Assembly: GCF_000744435.1 (NCBI RefSeq) | Contig: NZ_JQLX01000016.1 | Span: forward strand, 1 to 64,000 | From: Hippea jasoniae | GTDB taxonomy: Bacteria > Campylobacterota_A > Desulfurellia > Desulfurellales > Hippeaceae | Reading direction: 5' to 3' | DNA: 64,000 bases | Part shown: positions 1 to 10,100 of the stretch, in pieces | Layout: the number at the start of each line of letters is the position of its first letter | Position numbering within the stretch: position 1 is the first letter of the stretch | Notes under the pieces: generated by a model | What the model was told of the DNA's origin: nothing | Databases searched by the model: none | Seen by the model: only the letters and a program-made list of their open reading frames with translations | Made by a program: the position numbers and the translations under genes

Positions 1-711
<711 letters not shown>

Positions 712-801
712 AAACTATGAAAGATATATATATCCTTCTTAGCTAAAACTCTGTTTCTTTTTCAGGGCTTTATCTTTCCATACTGACTTTTAAAAGATCA
801 T

Positions 802-816
802 GTCGCATCCAGCGAC
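802..816 (-). other. Small hairpin at the 5' end of the rRNA leader
   Basis: GTCGC at 802-806 and GCGAC at 812-816 form a five-base GC stem around a five-base loop. The start point predicted from the promoter is about 817-819, so this hairpin would be the first structure in the pre-rRNA leader. A role in leader folding or antitermination is only inferred. The rest of 712-904 shows no gene. Confidence 0.4.
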
Positions 817-824
817 GGAATGAG

Positions 825-853
825 AATATAATACACTTTGGGGGATTTGTCAA
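825..853 (-). promoter_or_regulatory. rRNA operon promoter
   Basis: On the minus strand a perfect -35 TTGACA (848-853) and a -10 TATATT (825-830) are separated by 17 bases. The expected start lies about 107 bases before the mature 16S end, a normal leader length. There is a T-rich stretch upstream on the minus strand. Confidence 0.85.
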
Positions 854-904
854 GGGGGAAATGTTAGATTTTGAATTTTTTAAAAACCCTATTAAAACAG
901 CATT

Positions 905-2182
905 CTAAGCATTTTCTTCTACAAAGCTGCAAATTTTTTGTATAGCATCAAAGGTATTTTTGCAAAATTTTCTAACAAAATCTTCATTCAGCTCACCCTC
1001 TATCTTTGAAGCCTGATTTAAGGCTAACTCTCCATCAAAATCTACATAGGCAAGCCTTATTGAAATCTCGCTTTTGTCTCTACCAAAATCCTCACCAGGC
1101 AAAACAGCAACACCGGTTTTTTCAAGCAACTTATTGCAAAAATCCCTTCCACTTTCGATGCCTTTTTTCTCAAAACCGTTTCTAAAGTTTTCAAAGTTAA
1201 CAAAATAGTAAAACGCACCTTCTGCTTTATGAACCTCTATGCCTGTATTTTTAAAGCTTGAATAGATGTAATCAGAAATCGCACCCAAAACCCTTCTTGC
1301 ATTCTTAAGATAATCCTGTATCTCATCATCAAACTCAAAAGCCCTTATTGCTGCATACTGAATCGGTGCAGATACAGAGGTAAATGTTTCACTTGCAACT
1401 GCAGCCATCTTATCAGCAAGCCATGATAAACCTTCTGGTATTGCAAAAGTCCCTAATCGCCAGCCGCCTGCACCACACCACTTACTCAAACCGCTACTAA
1501 TGATTGTACCCTCTGGATAAAACTTAGCTATTGAGATGTGATCACCGTCATGATCTAATTCACCGTAGATTTCGTCAGAAATTATTACGATATTATGTCT
1601 GCGCGCCACATCTGCAAGCTCTTTTAGCAACTCAACAGGGTAGGTTAAACCTGTAGGGTTGTTTGGATAATTTAGAATAATCACGCGCGGAATCTTGGGG
1701 AATCTATTGCAATAATCATCCAGAACATCAGGCTGCAGAAGCCATTTATCTTCAAATGTGGTTTTAAGCCAGCCCACACTTCTGCCCAAAATCCTTGCCT
1801 GCGGATCGTATGAAACCCAGCTTGGCGAAGGCAATAGCAGCTCCCCATAAAAAACAAGCTGGAGAATAAACATCAGCTCTTTTGAACCAGGACCTATAAT
1901 GATATTTTCAACATCAAACTCAACACCCTGACTTTTTTTATAATACTCAGCTATCGTCTCTCTGAGCCTTTCAAGCCCCTTTACAGGTAGATAATCCTTT
2001 TGGTGTGCGTTCTCTTTTAGGGCTCTAACAACAGGTTCAGGTACCGGAAATGGTGATTGCCCCAAGCCAAGCTTATAAACCATTCTCCCTTCTTTTATCA
2101 TCCTGTTGCTCTTTTCATTGATGCCCAGGGTGGCAGATACAGGCAGATTGATAATGTTGGAGTTTATACTCCTGCAGATCAT
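905..2182 (-). CDS. PLP-dependent aminotransferase, class I/II
   Basis: A 425-residue fold-type I aminotransferase. The family moves an amino group between an amino acid and a 2-oxo acid in the cytoplasm. Visible family marks are NYPNNPTG in the middle (substrate and cofactor binding), SDEIYGEL, and SGLSKWCGAGGWRLG, whose Lys should bind PLP and whose Arg should bind the substrate carboxylate. The start is supported by AGGAGG six bases upstream. It lies 10 bases after the GntR gene and is probably co-transcribed with it, next to a TAXI-TRAP transporter. Its substrate may therefore be the imported acid or its product. The exact substrate cannot be read from sequence; aspartate-like or aromatic substrates are both possible. 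Confidence 0.88.
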   Translation of the reverse strand: MICRSINSNIINLPVSATLGINEKSNRMIKEGRMVYKLGLGQSPFPVPEPVVRALKENAHQKDYLPVKGLERLRETIAEYYKKSQGVEFDVENIIIGPGSKELMFILQLVFYGELLLPSPSWVSYDPQARILGRSVGWLKTTFEDKWLLQPDVLDDYCNRFPKIPRVIILNYPNNPTGLTYPVELLKELADVARRHNIVIISDEIYGELDHDGDHISIAKFYPEGTIISSGLSKWCGAGGWRLGTFAIPEGLSWLADKMAAVASETFTSVSAPIQYAAIRAFEFDDEIQDYLKNARRVLGAISDYIYSSFKNTGIEVHKAEGAFYYFVNFENFRNGFEKKGIESGRDFCNKLLEKTGVAVLPGEDFGRDKSEISIRLAYVDFDGELALNQASKIEGELNEDFVRKFCKNTFDAIQKICSFVEENA

Positions 2183-2192
2183 AAAAAACCTC

Positions 2193-2825
2193 CTACAAAT
2201 AACCTAAAATTTTATTTGCCGTCTCAAGATAGTGCTCTCTTATTATCTGTTCAATCTGTTGTTTTTTCTTTATTGTCTCAACTATAATAAGGTGCCTGTG
2301 TTTGATCTCTTCTGGAGTGTATAGCTTTACCCAGAAACGCCTAAACATCAAATGAGATTTTAAACTCAACTGTCTTGCATATCTTTTGATATACTCGTTT
2401 GAAAAAGAAAGCAAAAAATCGTGAAACCTATCACCCAATTCAACAACCTCAATCTCCTTTTTTTCCAAGGCCATAGACTCCATCTCATTCACCATCTTTT
2501 CAAGCAATTCAAAATCTTTATCTGTCAAAATATCCGCAATACATCGTGCAGCATAGCCTTCAAGCAAACCCCGCGTCTCATAAACCCCTAAGATATCGTC
2601 TTTTGAGAATGTTTTAACAAAACAGCCCTTTCTGGGTTTATATTCAACTATTCCTAAAGCAGCCAACTCTTTTAGGGCTTCTCTGACAGGTGCCCTGCTT
2701 ATTGCAAGCTCATTTGCTATACTGTTTTCGTTTAGCCTATCGCCACCTGTTAATTCATTTCTCATAAGCTTCTGATAGATATGTTCTATAACAAAATCCT
2801 TAAGCGTCTTTTTTAGCCTTTCCAT
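2193..2825 (-). CDS. GntR-family transcriptional regulator (FCD subgroup)
   Basis: A 210-residue regulator. Residues about 10-75 form the winged helix, with the typical DRLNENSIANELAISRAPVR stretch. The rest is an all-helical FCD (FadR C-terminal) ligand domain with conserved Asp, Arg and His positions (for example RFHDFLL). Such proteins usually sense small carboxylates and repress nearby uptake or catabolic genes. A perfect dyad ATTGTCGACAAT sits just before its own start, suggesting autoregulation. No Shine-Dalgarno sequence precedes the ATG. The stop codon TAG overlaps the ribosome site of the following aminotransferase gene. Confidence 0.9.
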   Translation of the reverse strand: MERLKKTLKDFVIEHIYQKLMRNELTGGDRLNENSIANELAISRAPVREALKELAALGIVEYKPRKGCFVKTFSKDDILGVYETRGLLEGYAARCIADILTDKDFELLEKMVNEMESMALEKKEIEVVELGDRFHDFLLSFSNEYIKRYARQLSLKSHLMFRRFWVKLYTPEEIKHRHLIIVETIKKKQQIEQIIREHYLETANKILGYL

Positions 2826-2830
2826 TGTCT

Positions 2831-2842
2831 ATTGTCGACAAT
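2831..2842. promoter_or_regulatory. Candidate GntR operator, perfect 12-base palindrome
   Basis: ATTGTCGACAAT reads the same on both strands and matches the short TTGTnnACAA-like dyads known for FCD-type GntR regulators. It overlaps the -10 box and predicted start of the regulator gene, so binding would block its transcription. Autoregulation is an inference. Confidence 0.6.
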
Positions 2843-2866
2843 ATACTAAAAAAATAAAAAAGTCAA
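2840..2866 (-). promoter_or_regulatory. Promoter of the gntR-aminotransferase unit
   Basis: On the minus strand TTGACT (2861-2866) and TATATT (2840-2845) are 15 bases apart, a short spacing. The predicted start lies only about 7 bases before the ATG at 2825. The -35 box is embedded in the T-tract of the preceding terminator. Confidence 0.55.
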
Positions 2867-2883
2867 GGGGCTTTTTGCCCCTT
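2865..2883 (-). terminator. Rho-independent terminator after the TRAP permease gene
   Basis: AAGGGGC pairs with GCCCCTT around a five-base loop. On the minus strand it is followed by a T-rich stretch. It ends the transporter transcript, and its T-tract contains the -35 box of the next promoter. Confidence 0.8.
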
Positions 2884-2890
2884 TTAGTGT

Positions 2891-4942
2891 TTAAGCTGTG
2901 GCCATCTGCTGCGGTTTTATCCTTAGCTTTTGAGAGAGATATACAAGTCCAAAAACTAAAAGCCCAAGCAGATACATGTAATACTTCAAGCCCTCTTCAA
3001 GATGCAGCGTATGCAGTATTCCTCCGGGGTAGAATAAAATCCAGGATGCAAGCAACAAAAACGGTATCTCATACCACTTATTACGCGTAATAAGCCACCC
3101 CTGAAGAGCACTTGCAAATGCCAAAGAACCCATTAAGGTCATGGCAAAAATCATAATAATCTTTGGCCAGCTTGTGATATGATAGAGAATAATATCGGGA
3201 TTAAACACAAACATAAAAGGCAAAATGGCTGTTCTCATGTCATAAATAAATCCCTGCACAGCAGTTGGAATTGGATCAGCATCAGCTAAAGCCGCTGCAG
3301 CATAAGCAGCAAGGCCCACAGGCGGCGTATCATCTGCTATAATTCCAAAATAGAAACAGAACAGGTGAGCTGCCATCAAAGGAACAAAGAAACCGTAATT
3401 TTGAGCGATTGTAACAATAACTGGTGCCGTCAATGAAGCCATAACGATGTAATTTGCCGTTGTGGGAAGTCCCATTCCAAGAAGAAGACTTGCCATAGCC
3501 GTGATTATAAGCAATAGATAGATATTACCATGTGCCATTGTATCGACAAGCTCTGTTATCATACTACCTATACCTGTTGCAACAAGACCCACAACAACAC
3601 CGGCCGAAGCACATGCTAAAGCAACAATAACCATATTGCGAGAACCGGATACAAATGCATCAGCTGTAATCTTTAAAGAACTAAACAACGCATCTTTAAG
3701 CGTCCTACCCTCTTGCTTGATTTTCCTTAATTCCTGATACAGAATGGTAAAAATCAATAATATTATGGTTCTAAACGCACTCATTGCCGGCGAGTGCCTT
3801 AACACCATAAGCTCGATAACAAGCCAACCTATAGGTATCAAATAGTGAAAACCGTTTTTCAAAACCTCTTTTGCATTCGGTAGCTGCTCCTTTGGCAAAC
3901 CCTTTAACCCCAGTTTACTTGCCTCAAAGTGGGAAACAAAAAACAGTGTTATGTAAGCAACAAGCGCAGGAATAAATGCAGCTTTAACAACCGCTATATA
4001 TGGAACATTGACATACTCAGCAATAATGAACGCCGCTGCACCCATAATTGGAGGCATAAGCTGACCGTTAATACTTGCCGCAACCTCTGTCGCCCCTGCT
4101 TTTGTTGCTGGATAACCTGTTTTTTTCATCAACGGAATTGTAAAAGTTCCTGTTGTAACAACATTTGCAACAGACGATCCAGATACAAGACCAGTCAGTC
4201 CGCTTGCTACAACGGCACTCTTTGCCGGTCCTCCTTTATACCTACCAAGACCTGCAAAAGCCAGATCGATAAAAAACTTTCCCGCACCGGCTTTATCAAG
4301 CATGGCACCCAATAAAACAAACAGATAAACTATTGTTGTAGAAACCCTTAAAGGAATACCAAAAATACCCTCTGTTGATAGCGAAAGCTGACTGACATAC
4401 TTATCAAGCGTAACACCTTTATAAGCCAGAATATCAGGCAAGTAAGGACCAAAAAATCCATATAGCGTAAAAAGCAAACCTACCATCGGTAACGCTGGAC
4501 CTATAGCCCTTCTTGTTGCCTCGAAAACCATAATCACCAGTAGAATGCCAAAGATCTTATCTGTAAGACTTGGTGAGCCCATCCTCATTGAAATACCTGT
4601 CCAGGCAACTGTAATATACAATGCAGCTGCAACACCTATAGCGGCAAGTATGTAATCTATTAAGGGAATACCCTCTCTCTGTGAAAGCCAGGGTAAAAAT
4701 TTAATGCTTCTTTTTTTGAAAAAAGGCACAGAAAGAAAAATCATTGCCATGGCAAATGCAAGATGGATTGAGCGAGCAAAGGTTGAATCAAGCGTCCAGA
4801 CGCTGGCAATCAACAACTGAAAAATCGCCCAGCTGACGCCAATAATCATTACAAGCAGCTCTTCTTTTGGTCTTAGATCCCTGACATTTCCTGTATCCTC
4901 TTTTAAGAGCTCCTCTATTTTTTTCTTTTTAGTCTCATCCAT
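2891..4942 (-). CDS. TRAP transporter fused permease (TAXI type, DctQM fusion)
   Basis: A 683-residue inner-membrane protein with many hydrophobic segments. It combines the small 4-helix and large 12-helix TRAP permease domains in one chain, the usual arrangement for TAXI-type systems. The large-domain pattern is visible, for example GLVSGSSVANVVTTGTFTIP, LPTTANYIVMAS and ADDTPPVGLAAYAAAALA. TRAP systems import organic or amino acids using a sodium or proton gradient with a periplasmic binding protein, here the gene just upstream at 5016-6023. GGGGTGAGG precedes the ATG. A hairpin in the gap before it may lower its expression relative to the binding protein. The ligand is unknown. Confidence 0.93.
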   Translation of the reverse strand: MDETKKKKIEELLKEDTGNVRDLRPKEELLVMIIGVSWAIFQLLIASVWTLDSTFARSIHLAFAMAMIFLSVPFFKKRSIKFLPWLSQREGIPLIDYILAAIGVAAALYITVAWTGISMRMGSPSLTDKIFGILLVIMVFEATRRAIGPALPMVGLLFTLYGFFGPYLPDILAYKGVTLDKYVSQLSLSTEGIFGIPLRVSTTIVYLFVLLGAMLDKAGAGKFFIDLAFAGLGRYKGGPAKSAVVASGLTGLVSGSSVANVVTTGTFTIPLMKKTGYPATKAGATEVAASINGQLMPPIMGAAAFIIAEYVNVPYIAVVKAAFIPALVAYITLFFVSHFEASKLGLKGLPKEQLPNAKEVLKNGFHYLIPIGWLVIELMVLRHSPAMSAFRTIILLIFTILYQELRKIKQEGRTLKDALFSSLKITADAFVSGSRNMVIVALACASAGVVVGLVATGIGSMITELVDTMAHGNIYLLLIITAMASLLLGMGLPTTANYIVMASLTAPVIVTIAQNYGFFVPLMAAHLFCFYFGIIADDTPPVGLAAYAAAALADADPIPTAVQGFIYDMRTAILPFMFVFNPDIILYHITSWPKIIMIFAMTLMGSLAFASALQGWLITRNKWYEIPFLLLASWILFYPGGILHTLHLEEGLKYYMYLLGLLVFGLVYLSQKLRIKPQQMATA

Positions 4943-4968
4943 AGCCTCACCCCTTAAAGCAAAAAAAT

Positions 4969-4991
4969 AAGGGGTGGATTAGCCACCCCTT
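4969..4991 (-). terminator. Intercistronic hairpin between binding protein and permease
   Basis: AAGGGGTGG and CCACCCCTT form a nine-base stem with a five-base loop, followed on the minus strand by TATTTTTTT. This is a good intrinsic terminator located between two genes that must work together. It probably acts as a partial terminator or RNA-stabilising end, so that binding protein exceeds permease. Confidence 0.75.
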
Positions 4992-5015
4992 TAAAATACC
5001 TTTTTTTAAGGTTTT

Positions 5016-6023
5016 TTACTGCTGAATGAGTTTTTTTGGAATATACTTAATTAAACCGCTTTCTTTGTAATACTTCAATGCCCCTGGATGTATGGGTGCT
5101 GTCAGACCCTCAAGCATATTCTTCTTTGTAAGAACCTCAAATGCAGGATGCAGCTTTTTAAATGTGTCTAAATTCTCAAAAACCTCTTTTGTTATGGCAT
5201 ATACAACATTAGCAGGCTCTTTTGCGCTTGTAACAACTGTTGCCTTAACACCCACAGTCCATACAACATCCTGCTTATTTGCAGCCATTGGATAGAATTT
5301 CTTTACAGGAATCTCAGCTTTTGCATAGTATGGATGCTCTTTGAGTAGTTTCTCTACAGGTTTACCTGCAATAGGAATAATCCTTACTTTAATCCTGCCA
5401 CTGGTAGCCTCTTTGATATTGCCGTTTGGATGTCCAACTGTATAGAAGAATGCATCAATTCTACCATCCTGAAGCAGACCAGGAGCCTCAACAGCCTTTA
5501 CATACTCTGGATGGATATCGCTTAGTTTAATTCCAAAAGCCTTAAGGATATCTTTTGAGTTTTGAAGCTGACCAGAGCCTGGGTTTCCAAGATTAACCCT
5601 TTTGCCTTTTAGATCGTAAACACTTTTAATGCCACTATCAACGGATGCAACAAGTGTTATAGACTCAGGATGCAGTGAAAATACGCTTCTTAGATTCTTC
5701 TGTGGTCCTTTGTTTTTCCACTCAGCCAATCCATACCAGGCCTCATACTGCCTGTCGGACTGACAGATTCCAAAATCTAAATCTCCACTTAGAACTGCAT
5801 TGATGTTGTAAACAGAACCACCTGTTGATTCAACCGTCATTTTGATGTGATACTGTTTAAATTTGGCGTTAACCATCTTTGAGATAGCACCACCGGCAGG
5901 ATAGTAAACGCCTGTAACACCACCTGTTCCGATGGTAACAAATGTCACCTTAGCCTCAGAAACAAGGGCAAATGCAGCGATGAAGAACACAACTGCCATC
6001 AAAGAAGATAAAACCTTTCTCAT
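5016..6023 (-). CDS. TAXI-family TRAP substrate-binding protein
   Basis: About 335 residues with an N-terminal signal peptide (MRKVLSSLMAVVFFIAAFAL, cleavage near SEA). The mature part starts with the TAXI hallmark TIGTGGVTGVYYPAGGAI and continues with VESTGGSVYNINAVLSGDLD and GNPGSGQLQ. It would capture the ligand in the periplasm and deliver it to the fused permease. A GTG at 6029 is also in frame, but the GGAGG ribosome site lies right against it. The ATG at 6023, five bases after GGAGG, is the better start. The few TAXI proteins with known ligands bind glutamate-like or 2-oxo acids, which would fit the neighbouring aminotransferase; this is only inference. Confidence 0.93.
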   Translation of the reverse strand: MRKVLSSLMAVVFFIAAFALVSEAKVTFVTIGTGGVTGVYYPAGGAISKMVNAKFKQYHIKMTVESTGGSVYNINAVLSGDLDFGICQSDRQYEAWYGLAEWKNKGPQKNLRSVFSLHPESITLVASVDSGIKSVYDLKGKRVNLGNPGSGQLQNSKDILKAFGIKLSDIHPEYVKAVEAPGLLQDGRIDAFFYTVGHPNGNIKEATSGRIKVRIIPIAGKPVEKLLKEHPYYAKAEIPVKKFYPMAANKQDVVWTVGVKATVVTSAKEPANVVYAITKEVFENLDTFKKLHPAFEVLTKKNMLEGLTAPIHPGALKYYKESGLIKYIPKKLIQQ

Positions 6024-6073
6024 AAACACCTCCTAAAAAATTTTTAAAAACTTACCAACTCCATCACACTTAA

Positions 6074-6102
6074 ATTATAATCGTGTTCATATCAATTGTC
6101 AA
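6074..6102 (-). promoter_or_regulatory. Strong promoter of the TAXI-TRAP operon
   Basis: A perfect consensus on the minus strand: TTGACA (6097-6102), 17 bases, TATAAT (6074-6079). The plus-strand ATTGTC at the -35 box equals one half of the gntR palindrome at 2831-2842, so the GntR protein could also act here. That link is weak because only a half site is present. Confidence 0.85.
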
Positions 6103-6123
6103 TTAAAAATTAATTAACTTAAG

Positions 6124-7176
6124 CTAAACTCTGTAATAACTGCGATACCAGTCGATAAACTCTTTTATACCCACCTCTGGGGGCGTGTGTGGCCTGTAGC
6201 CTAACTCTTCAACAAGAGCCGATGAGTCGGCAAAAGTAGACTCAACATCACCAGGCTGCATCGGCAGGAGTTGTTTTTTTGCTTTTTTACTCAAAAGCCT
6301 TTCTATAATCTCAATAAACTCCATTAAGTCAACGGGAGAATTGTTGCCGATATTATAAATCCTATAGGCTACTTTAGAGCTTGCAGGGTCTGGATGTAAG
6401 GGGCTCCATTCATCATTTGGCTGGGCGGGTTTTTTAATTACCCTCACAACACCCTCAATTATGTCGTCGATATAGGTAAAGTCCCTTTTCATCTTGCCGT
6501 AGTTGTAAACCTCAATAGGTTTATCCTCAAGTATATTTTTAACAAACTTAAACAAAGCCATATCCGGCCTGCCCCAAGGTCCATAAACGGTAAAAAACCT
6601 CAAACCAGTTGTTTTTAAACCGTATAGATAGCTATAGGTATGCGCCATAAGTTCGTTTGATTTTTTCGTGGCAGCATACAGGCTAATTGGATGATCCACA
6701 TTATCCGATTCGCTGAATGGTTGTTTTTTGTTCAACCCATATACACTGGATGAGCTTGCAAAGCATAAATTTTCCACTTCAAAATTTCTGCATGCTTCAA
6801 GAATATTCAAAAAACCGTAAATATTGCTATCGATATAGGAATAGGGATTCTTTAAAGAATACCTTACGCCAGCCTGAGCTGCAAGATGGCATACACAATC
6901 AAACCTCTCCTCTTTAAACAGCCTATCTATTGCAACCTTATCCTTTAAATCCAGTTTCATAAACCTGTAGTTGTTAAACTTTATTGAATCAACAAGCTCT
7001 CCATAGGCAACCCTGTTTTGTTCTATACCTGCAAACTCAAGCCTGCCAAACTTTAAACCAACATCGTAATAATCGTTTATATTATCAAGGCCAACAACAT
7101 CAAAACCCTCTTTTGCAAGCCTGTTTGCAAGGTGAAAACCTATAAATCCTGCAGTTCCTGTAATTAATATTTTCAT
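6124..7176 (-). CDS. NAD-dependent sugar epimerase, UDP-glucuronate 4-epimerase-like
   Basis: A 350-residue extended short-chain dehydrogenase. GTAGFIG near residue 8 binds NAD. SSSSVYG and the SLYAATKKSNE segment provide the catalytic Ser and YxxxK. The N-terminal LDNINDYYDVGLK segment and overall length resemble CapI/LpsL-type UDP-glucuronate epimerases, which make UDP-galacturonate for surface polysaccharide. Other UDP-sugar epimerases cannot be excluded. Its ATG overlaps the dnaE stop by four bases, so translation is coupled to DNA polymerase III, an odd pairing. No other polysaccharide genes are nearby. Confidence 0.85.
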   Translation of the reverse strand: MKILITGTAGFIGFHLANRLAKEGFDVVGLDNINDYYDVGLKFGRLEFAGIEQNRVAYGELVDSIKFNNYRFMKLDLKDKVAIDRLFKEERFDCVCHLAAQAGVRYSLKNPYSYIDSNIYGFLNILEACRNFEVENLCFASSSSVYGLNKKQPFSESDNVDHPISLYAATKKSNELMAHTYSYLYGLKTTGLRFFTVYGPWGRPDMALFKFVKNILEDKPIEVYNYGKMKRDFTYIDDIIEGVVRVIKKPAQPNDEWSPLHPDPASSKVAYRIYNIGNNSPVDLMEFIEIIERLLSKKAKKQLLPMQPGDVESTFADSSALVEELGYRPHTPPEVGIKEFIDWYRSYYRV

Positions 7177-10100
7177 GCGGCATCTCCTTTTACATCTAAT
7201 TTATACGGTATATTAAATTTCTTCAGCGCATCAAGTAGCGGTTTTGTGATGGAGATCTTTAGCATGCTTTGAATTTCATAAATCTGATCGTTTTCTTTGT
7301 AGTATATTACAAGCGACTTATTGCCGCTATTTCTTTCAAAGACCTTTCCTAATGTTTCAAAATGGCTTTTATCCTCCAACGATAAAAACACCTTTAGCTT
7401 ACTAACCTTTGAGTCAAATTCATCTTTGGATATAATATCTTTAACAATCAGGTTGGGCTTTTCACTTGTGGGATCAAGACTACCAAAAACAATCAACAGC
7501 TCGTTTTTTTCAAGCAAATCCTTTTTTGTCTCATAAAGCTTTGGAAACACGGTCGCCTCAAATGTGCCTTTCATATCTATAAACTTTACAAACGCCATTG
7601 TTTCTTTTCTTTTTGTCTTCATCTTTCTAATATCCACCGCAATGCCTGCCATCACAAGATCCTGATCATACTTATCTCCATAATCCTCACTTGTTGCATT
7701 AATAACAGCCTCGATAAAACCTTCATATTTAGCGATAGGATTAGCACTAATAAAGAAACCCAAAAGCTCCTTTTCATACTCAAGAATCTGGTCTTCCGAT
7801 ACCTGCGCCACCTCTATAAGTCTAGGATGGCTTTCCTCCTCCTGCTTTTTGCCAAATAACGAAGACATCTTTTTTGTGGCCTTTTTATGGGAGGATGCAG
7901 ACCACTCAAGCAGATCATCCAGACTTGCTAAAAGACTTGCTCTGTTTGAATGCAATGAATCGAAACATCCGCTTTTTATTAAACTCTCTATAACCTTTTT
8001 GTTTACCTTTCTTGTATCCACACGCTTTAAAAAATCGTAAATCGATTCAAATTTTTTCTCTTTTCTTGTGGCAATAATGTTTTCTATAGCAGCATCACCC
8101 ACATTCTTTATAGCACTAAAGCCAAACCTTATAACAGCTTTTCCATCTTTTGTAGCCACTGCAAAATCGTGGTAGGAATCGTTGATATCGGGCGGAAGAA
8201 CGGTAATTTTCATTCTGTTACACTCTTCTATATATTTGGCAATATTGTCTGTATTGTTTTTTTCGCTTGTGAGCAAGGCACTCATAAAATATTCAGGATA
8301 GTGAGCCTTCAGGTATGCCGTCTGGTAGGCAATGTAGGCATAAGCTGCTGAATGAGATTTGTTAAACCCGTATTCTGCAAATTTTGCTATCAGGTCGAAT
8401 ATATACTCTGCCTTCTGCCTATCTATACCGTTTTGCTCTGCCCTTTCAACAAATATGCTTTTTTGTTGCTGCATAATCTCTGGTTTTTTCTTGCCCATCG
8501 CCCTGCGCAAAATATCTGCCTCACCAAGCGTGTACCCTGCAAGTTTGCTTGCTATCTGCATGACCTGCTCTTGATATAGAATAATGCCGTATGTGTCTTT
8601 TAGAATCTCTTCAAGCTGCGGCAGTGGATATTCGATTGGTTTTTTGCCATGCTTTCTGTCGATAAAATCCTGCACCATTCCGCTACCCAAAGGGCCAGGT
8701 CTATATAAAGCAACAAGGGCTATTAAGTCTTCAAATGTGGTGGGTTTTAAGTCAACAATCAATCGTTGCATGCCTGATGATTCAAGCTGAAACACGCCAA
8801 GTGTATTGCCACTTTGCAAAAGTTCGTAGGTTTTTTTATCATCAAGTGGAATCTTAGAGATATCAAAACCATCACCTATAAATCTAACCGTTTCATCAAT
8901 AATCGTGAGATTTTTAAGCCCAAGAAAGTCAAACTTTATCAAACCAATATCCTCAAGATAATCCTTCGAAAACTGAACGGCTATCGTATCCTCACCGGGG
9001 GCTTTATACAGAGGACAGCTTTTAAATATGGGCTGGGTGGAGATAACAACACCTGCTGCATGGATTGAAGCGTGCCTTTTTACACCCTCCAGCGTTTTTG
9101 ATATATCAAATAACTTTTTTACCTTTTCGTCTTTTTTAATTTCAGCCTTAAGCTGTGGATTGGAGTTAATGGCATCTTCAAGTGTAACCTTTGGGCCTGC
9201 TGGAATCATCTTTGCAATTCTATCTGCTTCCTTGTATGGGAAACCCAAAACCCTTGCAACATCACGCACAACTGCCTTTGCACCCATTGTTCCAAATGTG
9301 ATAACCTGAGCTACATTGTATTTGCCGTATTTTTCCCTCACATAATGGATTACCTCATCGCGTCTGTTTGCACAAAAATCCACATCGATATCGGGCATCG
9401 TTACCCTTTCTGGATTCAAAAATCGCTCAAAAAGCAGATTGTATCTAATCGGGTCAATGTCTGTGATTCCTATTGAATAGGACACAAGGCTGCCAGCTGC
9501 AGAGCCTCTGCCAGGTCCAACAGGGATACCGTTTTTCTTTGCATAATTCACAAAATCCCAGACTATTAAAAAATAGCCAGAAAAGCCCATCTGTTCAATG
9601 ATCTTTAGCTCATGCTCAAGCCTGTTTCTGTAAATATCTTTTCTTTTTTCATCAAAGTTGGATATTTTTTTCTCAAGACCCTCCCAGGCAAGCGATCTTA
9701 AATACTCCTCCTCAGTTGTGTTATCCGGCGTTTTATAATGCGGTGGGGCAAGTTTTCCAAGCTCAAGCTCAACATTGCACATATCGGCTATAAACTTTGA
9801 GTTATACACAAACTCAGGATTATCTTTAAAAACCTCAACCATCTCCTCTTCCGTTTTAAAGTAAAACTCCTCTGAGCCCATCCTCATTCTGTCTTTATCG
9901 TCGATAAGCTTGTTTGTTTGAACACACAGAAGGGCATCCTGAGCTGAGGCATCCTCTTTGTTTAAATAATGACAATCGTTTGTGGCAACAAGCAGTGTGT
10001 CGGTTTCTAAGGCAAGTTTAATAATCTGGGCATCGATCTTTTGCTGATCCTCAAGCCCATGTCTCATAATTTCCATAAAGAAATTCTCTTTACCAAAGAT

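Noticed and set aside
3929-4315. 128-codon plus-strand frame
   Set aside because: Antisense shadow of the TRAP permease gene, with Cys/Asn-rich composition unlike a real protein and no ribosome site.
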